Assembly (NCBI GenBank): GCA_023443705.1
Contig: JAEZTD010000349.1
Coordinates: 1-15,332, forward strand
Reading direction: 5' to 3'
Source of the DNA: Bacillota bacterium
GTDB taxonomy: Bacteria > Bacillota > Clostridia > Christensenellales > Aristaeellaceae
Length of the DNA stretch: 15,332 bases
Below, piece by piece: positions 6,064 to 13,694 of the stretch. The notes under the pieces were generated by a model. That model was not told the DNA's origin. It worked only from the letters and a program-made list of their open reading frames with translations, and did not search any database. A program made the position numbers and the translations under genes. Each line of letters starts with the position of its first letter. The stretch's first letter is position 1.

Positions 6064-6803
6064 ACTTTGTCTCCCGTAACGAGCGCGGGCAGTACCCGCG
6101 GGAACTGCTCCATGCGCTCTGAAATAAAGCGGCGCGCGTGCGCCGCGGCTTCGGGCCAAGACGGATGGCCCAGGAGCTTGTCGATCACATCAAACCGGGT
6201 CACCGGCACCTTGAGAAGGATCCGCCGCGCGCCCTCGGACAGCGGCGAATGCGGCTCCATCGCCCCGTGAACGCAGGCGGCGCACACCGCGCCGCCGAGG
6301 CGCTCCGAAAACGCGCAGGGGCCGGCGGCTTCGCGCCCGCAGAGTACGCATTTGTCCATCCGGGGCGCCTGGCCGAGGAGCGCCAAATAGTGCAGCTCAA
6401 AGGCCGCGGTGACGAGCTCCGGCGGAAGCGTCGAATAGGCGAGAAACGCCAGCGCCTTCAGGGACAGGAAGAAGAGCGCTTCGCTCTCCTCCCCCGGAAG
6501 CGCCGCAAGCGCGATCAGGTGCAGGTAATACGCGCCGTGGGTCAGCTTGTCCAGGTCCTCGCGGATGGGAAAGTAGCTCTCCGTCACCTGACAGCTTGTG
6601 ACGGTGTAGCGCCCCTTTGACTCGGCCAGCGTGAATTCGCCCGCGCAGAACGGCTCGGCGGCGTTAATGAGCGGCGACTTCGGCCTTCTGCAGCCGCGAA
6701 CCACCGCCTCGACGCGCCCCATCGACGGGGAAAGGAGGGTCACCATCCGGTCGTAGTCGCGCCAGTCGCTGCGCCGGAGCACCACGGCGCTCGTCGTAAG
6801 CAT
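6060..6803 (-). CDS. recO: DNA repair protein RecO
   Basis: RecO loads RecA with RecR at single-stranded gaps during recombinational repair. The 247-residue product starts with the family pattern TTSAVVLRRSDWRDYDRMVTL, followed by FSPSMGR-like LLSPSMGRVEAVVRG, forming the OB-fold. A helical region follows, and then a zinc-finger region with C152-x2-C155 and C174-x2-C177 (KCVLCG...AVCAACV), as in many Gram-positive RecO proteins. The ATG at 6803 lies 6 bp after the era stop. No strong Shine-Dalgarno is visible, which suggests coupling to era. The era-recO order is the usual one in Bacillota. Confidence 0.93.
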   Translation of the reverse strand: MLTTSAVVLRRSDWRDYDRMVTLLSPSMGRVEAVVRGCRRPKSPLINAAEPFCAGEFTLAESKGRYTVTSCQVTESYFPIREDLDKLTHGAYYLHLIALAALPGEESEALFFLSLKALAFLAYSTLPPELVTAAFELHYLALLGQAPRMDKCVLCGREAAGPCAFSERLGGAVCAACVHGAMEPHSPLSEGARRILLKVPVTRFDVIDKLLGHPSWPEAAAHARRFISERMEQFPRVLPALVTGDKV

Positions 6804-6809
6804 GGGCGG

Positions 6810-7694
6810 CTAGTCCCGCGGCTCGTAGCCCAGCGTGCGCAGGTCGCCCGGCCGGTTGCGCCAGTCTTCCCGCACCTTGACCCAGAGCTTCAGGTTGACC
6901 TTCGTATCCAGAAGGCGCTCGATGTCCATGCGCGCCTCGGTGCCGATCTTGCCCAGCATCGCGCCGCGCTTGCCAATGATGATGGCCTTGTGGCTCTCCC
7001 GCTCGCAGTAGAGGTTGGCGTGAATCTCGGTCATGGTCGGCCCCGCCTCGATGGACAGCATCTCGACGCCCACGCCGTGGGGAATCTCCTCCCTGAGGTT
7101 GAGTAGCGCCTTCTCGCGGACGATCTCGGAGATCAGAATCCGCTCGGGCTGGTCGGTCATCATGTCGTCCGGGAAGTATTTCGGGCCTTCCGGCATGGCG
7201 GACTTGATGAGCGCCAGCAGTTCGTCCATGCCGTCGCCGCGCCGGGCGGAAACCGGCACGATCTGGTCGAAGGGCACATCCTTCAGCTTTTGAAGCTCCG
7301 GCATCAGCGTCTCCGGGGTAGAAAGGTCGATCTTGTTGACGGCGAGGAATTTGGGGCAGCGCATCTTGCCCAGGTCCTCGAGCACGTTAAGATCGCCCGC
7401 GCCGACGTGGGTTGCGTCCACCACGCAGAGCACCGCGTCCACGCCCTCCCGCGCCTCCGTGGCGGCGCGGACCATGTACTCGCCCAGCTTGGTGCGGGGC
7501 TTGTGCAGGCCGGGGGTGTCGACGAACACGATCTGCCAGTCCTCGCCGGTGGCGACGCCCATGATCTTGGTGCGGGTGGTCTGAGGCCGGTCGGAGACGA
7601 TGGCCACCTTTTCGCCGACGAAGCGGTTCATGATCGAGGATTTGCCCACGTTGGGGCGGCCCAGGATCGCGACAAAGCCGGAATGAAATTTCAA
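6810..7694 (-). CDS. era: GTPase Era
   Basis: Era is an essential GTPase that binds the 3' end of 16S rRNA during 30S assembly. The 294-residue product is complete: P-loop GRPNVGKS (12-19), switch region RPQTTRTKIMGV, DTPG (59-62), NKID (120-123), VSARRGDG (148-155), and a C-terminal KH domain with the GKRG loop (241-244) and GTEARMDIE. The start is TTG at 7694, supported by GGAGG 8 nt upstream; no ATG is available at the family N-terminus. It lies about 35 bp after cdd. The order ybeY-cdd-era-recO is that of the Bacillus cluster. Confidence 0.97.
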   Translation of the reverse strand: MKFHSGFVAILGRPNVGKSSIMNRFVGEKVAIVSDRPQTTRTKIMGVATGEDWQIVFVDTPGLHKPRTKLGEYMVRAATEAREGVDAVLCVVDATHVGAGDLNVLEDLGKMRCPKFLAVNKIDLSTPETLMPELQKLKDVPFDQIVPVSARRGDGMDELLALIKSAMPEGPKYFPDDMMTDQPERILISEIVREKALLNLREEIPHGVGVEMLSIEAGPTMTEIHANLYCERESHKAIIIGKRGAMLGKIGTEARMDIERLLDTKVNLKLWVKVREDWRNRPGDLRTLGYEPRD

Positions 7695-7728
7695 GGGGTT
7701 GTCCTCCTTATAACTCGTAAACGGCGTT

Positions 7729-8121
7729 TCAGGCCAGATCTTCCGGCCCGAAGGCGCGGGGCAGGAGCTCCGTCAGCGGGACGGCGGTGAATTTGCCCGT
7801 TTTCCGCGCGCCGCAGATCACCCGCATGTCTTTTGAAAATTCGTTCAGCACCTGGCGGCAGATGCCGCAGGGCCAGGCGTCTTGGTCCTCGCCCGCCACC
7901 GCGACGGCGGTGAACTTCACCGCGCCCTCCGAAACCGCCTTGACGATGGCGGTGCGCTCGGCGCAGATGGTGCCGCCGTAGGAGGCGTTCTCCACGTTGC
8001 AGCCGGTGAACACACGGCCGTCCTCCGAAAGAAGCGCCGCGCCCACCCGGAAGTGGGAATAGGGCACGTAGGCGTTGTCCATCGCCTTTGCGGCGAGCTC
8101 AAAAAGCGCCCGGTCGGTCAT
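7729..8121 (-). CDS. cdd: Cytidine deaminase
   Basis: This enzyme deaminates cytidine and deoxycytidine to uridine and deoxyuridine in pyrimidine salvage. The 130-residue product is the small homotetrameric form. It has the substrate loop YVPYSHFRVGAAL, then CNVENASYGGTICAERTA with zinc ligand C53 and catalytic E55, and PCGICRQ with ligands C85 and C88. The ATG at 8121 overlaps the ybeY stop by 4 bp (ATGA), and GGGAGGGAA provides the ribosome binding site within the end of ybeY. In Bacillus dgkA lies between ybeY and cdd; here it is absent and the two genes are fused by overlap. Confidence 0.97.
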   Translation of the reverse strand: MTDRALFELAAKAMDNAYVPYSHFRVGAALLSEDGRVFTGCNVENASYGGTICAERTAIVKAVSEGAVKFTAVAVAGEDQDAWPCGICRQVLNEFSKDMRVICGARKTGKFTAVPLTELLPRAFGPEDLA

Positions 8122-8630
8122 GGATTTCCCTCCCTCGATAGTGCCGTCATGGAAAGCGCTTTTTCCTCGATTTCGCGCATCTTTCGCCGGCCCGGCTCGT
8201 CCTCATGGTCGTAGCCCATCAGGTGGCACACGCCGTGGGCGGTCAGAAAGCCCAGCTCCCGGGAAAGCGGGTGGCCGTACTCCGCCGCCTGCGCCCGCGC
8301 GGTGGGCAGCGAGATCACAAGATCGCCCAGGAACGATAGCCCGCTGGACGGGTCATACTCCCGCTTCACGCGCTTCGGGCATTTTCCGGCGGTCTTTCCC
8401 GCCGGATAGGCGATAACGGGGAAGCTGAGCACGTCCGTCGCCCGGTCGATGCCCCGCTGCGCCAAGTTGATTTCGCGGATCGCCTCGTCGTCCACGAGGC
8501 GCGCGGCGACAAACGCGCCGGTCACACCCTCGACATCCATCGCCGCGCGGGCGACCGCGTCCATCAGGGCGAGGGCGTCCTCCGGCGCGCCGGGGGTTTC
8601 GATCTCAAGCGTCAGCGCGCTTCGGTTCAT
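8118..8630 (-). CDS. ybeY: rRNA maturation RNase YbeY
   Basis: YbeY is a zinc-dependent endoribonuclease linked to 16S 3'-end processing and ribosome quality control. The 170-residue product has ATDVLSFP (residues 64-71), GDLVIS (102-107) and the metal site AHGVCHLMGYDHE with H132, H136 and H142. Between the last two conserved blocks of the first half lies a Lys/Arg-rich loop (residues about 75-95) that appears longer than in many members. The ATG at 8630 has GGGAG about 8 nt upstream. The start overlaps the end of the HD phosphodiesterase gene by 26 bp. Confidence 0.95.
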   Translation of the reverse strand: MNRSALTLEIETPGAPEDALALMDAVARAAMDVEGVTGAFVAARLVDDEAIREINLAQRGIDRATDVLSFPVIAYPAGKTAGKCPKRVKREYDPSSGLSFLGDLVISLPTARAQAAEYGHPLSRELGFLTAHGVCHLMGYDHEDEPGRRKMREIEEKALSMTALSREGNP

Positions 8631-11139
8631 CGTTGGGCTCCCTTCCGGCGTCCGGCCAGGGCCGCCTGGGCTGCGGGGGACGGCTGGGGATTGTGACCTC
8701 CGGGTACTCGATGCGGTCGTGGTACACGCCGGTCAGCACGGTCATGAACGCCTCGCCGATCTTGGAAAGGTCGCTGAAGGTCAGCGGGCATTCGTCAAAC
8801 TGGCCGTCCTCCAGCTTGCCCTGGATCATCTTGCGGATGAGCTGGGGCAGCCTGTCCGGCGACGCGTCGGAGGCGGCGCGGGCTGCGGCCTCGATGGTGT
8901 CGGCCATCATCACGATGGCGGCCTCGCGGCTCCTGGGCCGGGGCCCGTCGTAGCGGAAGTCGGCCACGTCCACGTCCACGCCCTGCCTCGAGGCCTTGTC
9001 GTAGAAGTACAGAACCGGCGAGTCCCCGTGGTGCTGCAGGATGATCTCCTGAATTTCCTCCGGCAGATGCGCCCGGACGGCCATCTCCACGCCGTCGTGG
9101 GGGTGGGCGGTCAGGATGGCGGTGGATACGCGGGGATCGGTGCGGTCGTGGGGGTTGTCGTTCATCTGGTTTTCCTTGAAGTACATGGGCCGCTTGAGCT
9201 TGCCGATGTCGTGGTAGTAGGCGCCTACCCGGGCGAGCAGCGCGTTGGCGCCCACCGCGCCCGCCGCGGCCTCGGCCAGGTTCGCAACCAGAATCGAGTG
9301 GTGGTAGGTGCCCGGCGTCTCCAGAAGGAGCCGCCGAAGCAGCGGCTGATTGGGGTTTGAAAGCTCCATCAGCTTTGAGGTGGTGACGAGGTTAAACGCC
9401 CATTCGAGGAGCATCGCCTCGAGGATCGTGAGCACAGCGCTGATGAGCGCGCTGCCGCCCGACCAGAGCGCCCAGAGCATGACGTTTTGAATGTCCGCGC
9501 TGTTGACGAGCCCCACCGCAACGGTGGTCAGCATGTTGATGAGCAGCACCACCGTGCCGGACATCAGAATCCCCGGGAAGCTGTGGCGCTCCCGCAGCAC
9601 CGGAATCACCGCGGTGCCGGCCACCAGCGCCGTCAGCATCACGCCGAACATGGTGGCGGTGAACATGCCGTTGTCGACAGAGGCCAGAAGGCCCATCAAA
9701 ATCGACAGGAAGATGTTGACCACCAGCGCGAGGCGGGGCTTGATGAGCAGCGTCGTCAGCATCGCGCCCAGCGTCACCGGGATCAGGTAGGCGTTCACCT
9801 TGCGGAACGCCAGCGCCCAGGCCACCGTGGTCACGAGGATGACCGAGATTAGCGCCACGCGCTTCGGGTCCCGGAGCATGTCCGGGATGAAGGAGTAGAT
9901 GTAGAGCACCAGCGCCAGTGTGAGGAGGGCGAGCAGCAGCGCCAGCCCCAGGTACAGCGAGATGTCCACCGCCCGGTCCTTCAGCATGCCGAGGCTGTTG
10001 AGCATCTCAATCTGCGGCGCGGTAACCACCTCGCCCGCGCGGATGATGTTCTGGCCCTTTTTGTAGACCACGTCCTCCACCGACTCGCGGGCGGCCTGCC
10101 GCTTCTGCTCGGTGGTCTCTTCATCCAGCAGCATGTTGGCGCGCAGGTGGGCGGAGACGACCGCCTCTGCCGCGGCGGCGAGGTTTGAATCATAGCCGTC
10201 GTTGGCCAGCTCGCGCCCGATCTTGACGGCGGCTTCCCACTCCTGCCCCTCGGCCACCTTGGAGGAGAGCGTCTCCCGGGCCATCGAAAGCGCGGCGGCG
10301 GCGAGTTCTGACAGGGTCTCGTCGCCGGCGTCGAGGGCGGCGGAGAGCGCCGCTTCCGCCAGTTCCACCGGCCGCATCGCCTGGGCGGCCTTTGAAAGCG
10401 ACGCGTCGTTCAAGTCGGAAACGGTGCCGTCGGGGTTCACGCGAAGCTGCGCCAGCGCGCGGAGCTGGGCGAAGCTGTCCTCAATTTTTGTAAGCACTTC
10501 GGGCATCACGCTGTCGTCGCTCTGGTAGGAGGGCTGAACCTCCCGCACGGCCGCGTCGATGAGCATGTTTGTGGTGATGGTGTCCTTGACGTCCTTCGAG
10601 GCGGTGATCGTGCGGCTGGCGACTTCGCCCGCCTTCAGATCGTACCGCTCCGGCGCAAGCGCGCCGGCCATCAGAAGAAACAGCGCCGCGTAGGCGGCCA
10701 TGCCGATGAAAAGCGACATCAGCGCCGGGCGCAGCGGAGGCTTTTCCTCCTCCCGCTGGGCCGCGCGCTTGCGACCGGGGCGCGCGAAAGAGATCCCCCT
10801 GTCTCGGGACATGGGGTTTGCGGTCTGTTCCTGCTTAGCGACGGACTCCGGCTTCGGCGCAGGCTCCGGCTTCGCGGCAGGTTCCTGCTTTGGCACGGAT
10901 TCGGCCTTCGGCGCGGGCTCCGGCTTCGCTGCGGGCTCCGGCTTCGCGGCGGGTTCCGGCTTCGGCGCGGATTCCGGCTTCGAGGCGGATTCGGCCTTCG
11001 GCGCGGGCTCCGGCTTTGGCACGAATTCCGACTTTGGCGCGGATTCCGGCTTCGGCGTGGATTCCGGCTTCGCGGCGGGCTCCGGCTTCACAGCGGATTC
11101 CGGCTTCGGCGCGGATTCCGGCAGGTTGTCCTTTTCCAT
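8605..11139 (-). CDS. pgpH: PgpH-type 7TM HD-domain phosphodiesterase (probable c-di-AMP hydrolase) with KPE-repeat N-terminus
   Basis: Characterised PgpH proteins hydrolyse cyclic di-AMP at the membrane. The 844-residue product has four parts. The N-terminal region of about 130 residues before the first membrane helix is mostly six-residue PxxKPE-like repeats. A transmembrane helix follows at about 139-161. Next comes a long extracytoplasmic region (7TMR-HDED type), then a bundle of membrane helices beginning at LYLGLALLLALLTLALVLY. The C-terminal cytoplasmic HD domain contains YHHSILVANLAEAA, the YYHDIGKLKRP motif (H643-D644), HPHDGVEMA, ILQHHGDSP and MMADTIEAAARA. The ATG at 11139 is preferred over the upstream GTG at 11169 because GGGGGAG lies close before it. 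The neighbouring phoH and ybeY genes are the normal family context. Substrate is inferred from the family. Confidence 0.92.
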   Translation of the reverse strand: MEKDNLPESAPKPESAVKPEPAAKPESTPKPESAPKSEFVPKPEPAPKAESASKPESAPKPEPAAKPEPAAKPEPAPKAESVPKQEPAAKPEPAPKPESVAKQEQTANPMSRDRGISFARPGRKRAAQREEEKPPLRPALMSLFIGMAAYAALFLLMAGALAPERYDLKAGEVASRTITASKDVKDTITTNMLIDAAVREVQPSYQSDDSVMPEVLTKIEDSFAQLRALAQLRVNPDGTVSDLNDASLSKAAQAMRPVELAEAALSAALDAGDETLSELAAAALSMARETLSSKVAEGQEWEAAVKIGRELANDGYDSNLAAAAEAVVSAHLRANMLLDEETTEQKRQAARESVEDVVYKKGQNIIRAGEVVTAPQIEMLNSLGMLKDRAVDISLYLGLALLLALLTLALVLYIYSFIPDMLRDPKRVALISVILVTTVAWALAFRKVNAYLIPVTLGAMLTTLLIKPRLALVVNIFLSILMGLLASVDNGMFTATMFGVMLTALVAGTAVIPVLRERHSFPGILMSGTVVLLINMLTTVAVGLVNSADIQNVMLWALWSGGSALISAVLTILEAMLLEWAFNLVTTSKLMELSNPNQPLLRRLLLETPGTYHHSILVANLAEAAAGAVGANALLARVGAYYHDIGKLKRPMYFKENQMNDNPHDRTDPRVSTAILTAHPHDGVEMAVRAHLPEEIQEIILQHHGDSPVLYFYDKASRQGVDVDVADFRYDGPRPRSREAAIVMMADTIEAAARAASDASPDRLPQLIRKMIQGKLEDGQFDECPLTFSDLSKIGEAFMTVLTGVYHDRIEYPEVTIPSRPPQPRRPWPDAGREPNDEPKRADA
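10832..11119 (-). repeat. 18-bp tandem repeat encoding KPE-rich hexapeptides
   Basis: Sixteen consecutive imperfect 18-bp units of the plus-strand form GGCTTCGGCGCGGATTCC encode P/A-x-x-K-P/A-E hexapeptides in the cytoplasmic N-terminal extension of the PgpH-type protein. The units vary at several positions but keep length and frame. Their opposite strand is open in another frame, which creates a spurious Gly/Ser-rich reading frame on the plus strand. Confidence 0.9.
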
Positions 11140-11176
11140 TTCGCTCCCCCGGCGGCGTCTCTTCGGCACCGCTCAG

Positions 11177-11205
11177 AATGTAAAGTATCCCCTTGACCTT
11201 TCCAA
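11177..11205 (-). promoter_or_regulatory. Candidate sigma-A promoter for the pgpH-type gene
   Basis: On the minus strand, TTGGAA (11200-11205) and TACATT (11177-11182) are separated by 17 bp and lie about 40 bp before the start codon. Each hexamer matches the consensus at four of six positions. If real, it gives the downstream half of the operon its own start after the hairpin cassette. Confidence 0.35.
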
Positions 11206-11565
11206 TCGTTCCCGGCAGTATTGGGACGAATTCCCAATGCGCCTTCCAATCGTTTCAGTGGCGTGCGTGCAAACCCCGCCGTATCTTCCGATCGTTCCCG
11301 GCGACATGCGCGCCGGGAACGGTTTCTGTAGCCAGTGTGTTTACTGGCGGAAGAAACGATTCCTCAAGTCAGCGAGCCGCCCGAAACCCGAAGGGTTTTA
11401 GGCGAGCGCAGGAATTCCCGTTCCCACGTGCTGAAAGATCCGAAGGAGATTTCAGCGCAATCGTCAGCGAGCCGCCCGAAACGCTTTGGCGTTTAGGCGA
11501 GCGCAGAAGCCCCCGTTCTCAAGCGCTGAAAGACGCGAAGCGTATTTCAGCGCAAGCGTCAGCGC
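11198..11565 (-). repeat. Multi-hairpin intergenic cassette, copy B (expanded)
   Basis: The cassette follows the phoH stop codon. In minus-strand order the hairpins are: H1 (11523-11553; arms GCGCTGAAA/TTTCAGCGC, TTCG tip), H2 (11464-11504), a second H1 (11430-11456), a second H2 (11369-11409), H3 (11322-11357; GTTTCT/AGAAAC and GCCAGT/ACTGGC) and H4 (11293-11321; a near-perfect long stem, CGTTCCCGGCG/CGCCGGGAACG). The H1-H2 pair is duplicated relative to copy A. Beyond H4 the motif CTTCCAATCGTT (one G variant) recurs at about 11199, 11242 and 11286, and ATTGGGA/TCCCAAT forms another hairpin near 11220-11238. No coding frame is supported here. Confidence 0.75.
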
Positions 11566-11570
11566 AGTCT

Positions 11571-12536
11571 TTAGCGCCTCTTCGTGTTCCGCTCGTAGGC
11601 CTTGACGATCGCCTGCACCAGCTCGTGGCGGACGACGTCCCGGTGGGTGAGCGTCACGATGGCGATGTCCTCCACGCCTCTAAGCACTTCCAGCGCCTCA
11701 ATAAGGCCGCTTCTTTTGCCGGCGGGCAGGTCGATCTGGGTGATGTCGCCGGTGATGACCATGCGGCTTCCCATGCCCATGCGGGTCAAAAACATCTTCA
11801 TCTGCTCGGAGGTGGTGTTCTGCGCCTCGTCCAGGATGATGAAGGCGTCCGACAGCGTGCGGCCGCGCATGTACGCCAGCGGCGCGACCTCCACTGCGCC
11901 CCGCTCCAGGAGGCGCTGATAGCCCTCGACGCCCATCATCTCATTGAGCGCGTCGTACAGTGGCCTTAGGTACGGGTCCACCTTTTGCTGCAGATCGCCG
12001 GGCAGAAAGCCCAGCTTCTCGCCCGCCTCGACGGCCGGGCGGGTCAGGATGATGCGCTCGATGTCCTTGTTTTTGAGCGCCACCACGGCCATCGCGATGG
12101 CGAGGTAGGTCTTGCCCGTGCCCGCCGGGCCGATGGCGAAGGTGGCGGTGTGGTTTTTGATGGCGTCCACATAGTGCTTCTGCCCCAGCGTCTTGCACTT
12201 GACCTGGCGGCCCCGGTAGGTGATGGCGATGGCGCCCTGCATGATTTCGTCGATGCGGTCGGCGTTGCCCTCGGAGGCCAGCTCGATGGCGTAGCGGATG
12301 CGGGACCGGTCAATGGCCTCGCCCCGCTCGACGATGCCCAGGAGCCGCTCCAACACCGTGCGGCACAGAAGCGCCTTTTCCTCCTCGCCGGAGATGGTGA
12401 TTTCGCTGCCGTGGGCGAAGATTTCCACGCCCAGCTCGTCGCGCAGAAGCTTTACATTCTCGTCGTGCAGGCCGAAAAGCGCGATGAACTGATCGGGCTT
12501 GTCGACCTCCATTTTTGTTCTATAGAGTGTTTCCAA
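11571..12536 (-). CDS. phoH: PhoH family ATPase
   Basis: PhoH-like proteins are cytoplasmic P-loop ATPases of the helicase-like type, with suspected roles in RNA metabolism. The 321-residue product has a small N-terminal nucleic-acid-binding-like domain (about residues 10-75), then the PhoH domain: Walker A GPAGTGKTY (136-144), ILTRPAVEAGEKLGFLPGD, YMRGRTLSDAFIILDEAQN with Walker B (about 231-240), and MVITGDITQIDLP. The start is TTG at 12536, directly after the yqfD TGA; GGAGG 8 nt upstream, within the end of yqfD, supports it. An internal ATG at 12512 lacks a ribosome binding site. The gene is followed by hairpin cassette B instead of the next gene. Confidence 0.95.
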   Translation of the reverse strand: METLYRTKMEVDKPDQFIALFGLHDENVKLLRDELGVEIFAHGSEITISGEEEKALLCRTVLERLLGIVERGEAIDRSRIRYAIELASEGNADRIDEIMQGAIAITYRGRQVKCKTLGQKHYVDAIKNHTATFAIGPAGTGKTYLAIAMAVVALKNKDIERIILTRPAVEAGEKLGFLPGDLQQKVDPYLRPLYDALNEMMGVEGYQRLLERGAVEVAPLAYMRGRTLSDAFIILDEAQNTTSEQMKMFLTRMGMGSRMVITGDITQIDLPAGKRSGLIEALEVLRGVEDIAIVTLTHRDVVRHELVQAIVKAYERNTKRR

Positions 12537-13694
12537 TCATTCTTCCTCCGCAAGCGCCTTCTCGGTGGAACCCGCGATGTTCATGCGCAGTTCGAGAACG
12601 GCGCGCGCGCGGATTTTTTCCCCTTCTATCATACTATAATCTACCCATTTGTCAATCTCGTCAGACATTTCGGGCCGATTGGCGCGGGCGATGCGCAGCG
12701 CTTTTTCGGAAATTTCACGCTTTACGGTCTCCGCATCCAGCTGTGTGACGCGGCTTTTCAGCTCCACATGGCGCACCCTTGAAACCCCCAGCGGCACGAA
12801 CAGCCCGCCGACGGGCAGAAAGCTCTCCTCCCTTTTCTCCAGCCGGAACGGCTCCGCGTTCGTCAGCGGCAGCACGAAATACGGCCCCGTCAGCGCGCTT
12901 TCGGTGCGCTCGCCGCCGGTGGGGACGAGCTCCTCCAGCGAAGTGGAAGCCTCCGCCGCGCCCTCCACCCACACCCGCGCCACGACGCTGCCCAGCGCGC
13001 ACACGCCCCGGGTCAGTTCGTCAGTCACTTTTTCTTCGCCCCGGATCAGCACCTGCCCGCGGCGTACGGTGTCGCCGGGCTTCACCGCCGCCATGCCCGC
13101 CAGCACCGTGACGGACTCCACCACCCCGTCCCGGACGGCGCGCAAATCCCGCGCGGCCTCCGGGTCGTAGAGGGCGGGCGGCTGGTCCTCGCCCACCGCG
13201 TCGATCAACAGCCTTACGCCCTGCCGCTTTACGCCCACGTAAGTGAGGTCTCCGGCTTCGCTCAAAAGCCGCTGGGAGAGGGCGTAGGCGTCGAGACCGC
13301 CCAGGTCCATGCCCACCCGGACGCCGAGCTTGCGCATGGCGGCTTCCAGCCCCGCGGGCTCCGCGCCGGTCAGGCGCACCTCCACCAGCCACGCCCGGCC
13401 GGACAGGATCGCCAGCGCGGAGAGCAGGATCACGAGGGACAGCGCCATCGCCATCCGCTGCCGGAAGGCGGCCTTCACCCTGGGGATGCCGCCCACGCGG
13501 ACGACCTTCACATCCAGCTTGTACCTTTCCGCCAGTTTCATCAGGCGGTCGGCGTCCGTGTCCCCGGTGCGTAATAGCGTCTCCCGGGCGCTTATCCGCT
13601 CCGCCGAGCCGATCCGGATGCCCTCAGACCGGGCGCGGTCGATCAGTTTTTCGACCATCAATCCCCGATGGCGCAGGACGACCGGCCCGCTCAC
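12537..13694 (-). CDS. yqfD: Sporulation protein YqfD
   Basis: YqfD is a membrane-anchored protein conserved with YqfC in endospore formers; its molecular role is not settled. The 385-residue product has a cytoplasmic N-terminal region (VEKLIDRARSEGIRI ... AERYKLDVKVVRVGGIP), one transmembrane segment at about residues 82-100 (ALSLVILLSALAILSG), then an extracytoplasmic part with the family signatures YVGVKRQGVRLLIDA, RDLRAVRDGVVESVTVL and VKPGDTVRRGQVLIRG. It ends in a charged helical tail. The start is GTG at 13694, overlapping the yqfC stop by 4 bp (GTGA), with a GGGGAGG-like site upstream. Sequence similarity is clear only in the central region, so the match is by pattern and context. Confidence 0.88.
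   Translation of the reverse strand: MSGPVVLRHRGLMVEKLIDRARSEGIRIGSAERISARETLLRTGDTDADRLMKLAERYKLDVKVVRVGGIPRVKAAFRQRMAMALSLVILLSALAILSGRAWLVEVRLTGAEPAGLEAAMRKLGVRVGMDLGGLDAYALSQRLLSEAGDLTYVGVKRQGVRLLIDAVGEDQPPALYDPEAARDLRAVRDGVVESVTVLAGMAAVKPGDTVRRGQVLIRGEEKVTDELTRGVCALGSVVARVWVEGAAEASTSLEELVPTGGERTESALTGPYFVLPLTNAEPFRLEKREESFLPVGGLFVPLGVSRVRHVELKSRVTQLDAETVKREISEKALRIARANRPEMSDEIDKWVDYSMIEGEKIRARAVLELRMNIAGSTEKALAEEE

Noticed and set aside
10700..11401. Plus-strand frame encoding a Gly/Ser/Phe-rich repeat protein
   Set aside because: It is the complement of the 18-bp repeat of the PgpH-type gene; no ribosome binding site and no continuation beyond the repeat that looks like protein.
12513..12536. 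Internal ATG start for PhoH at 12512
   Set aside because: It lacks a Shine-Dalgarno; TTG at 12536 has GGAGG at ideal spacing and abuts the yqfD stop.
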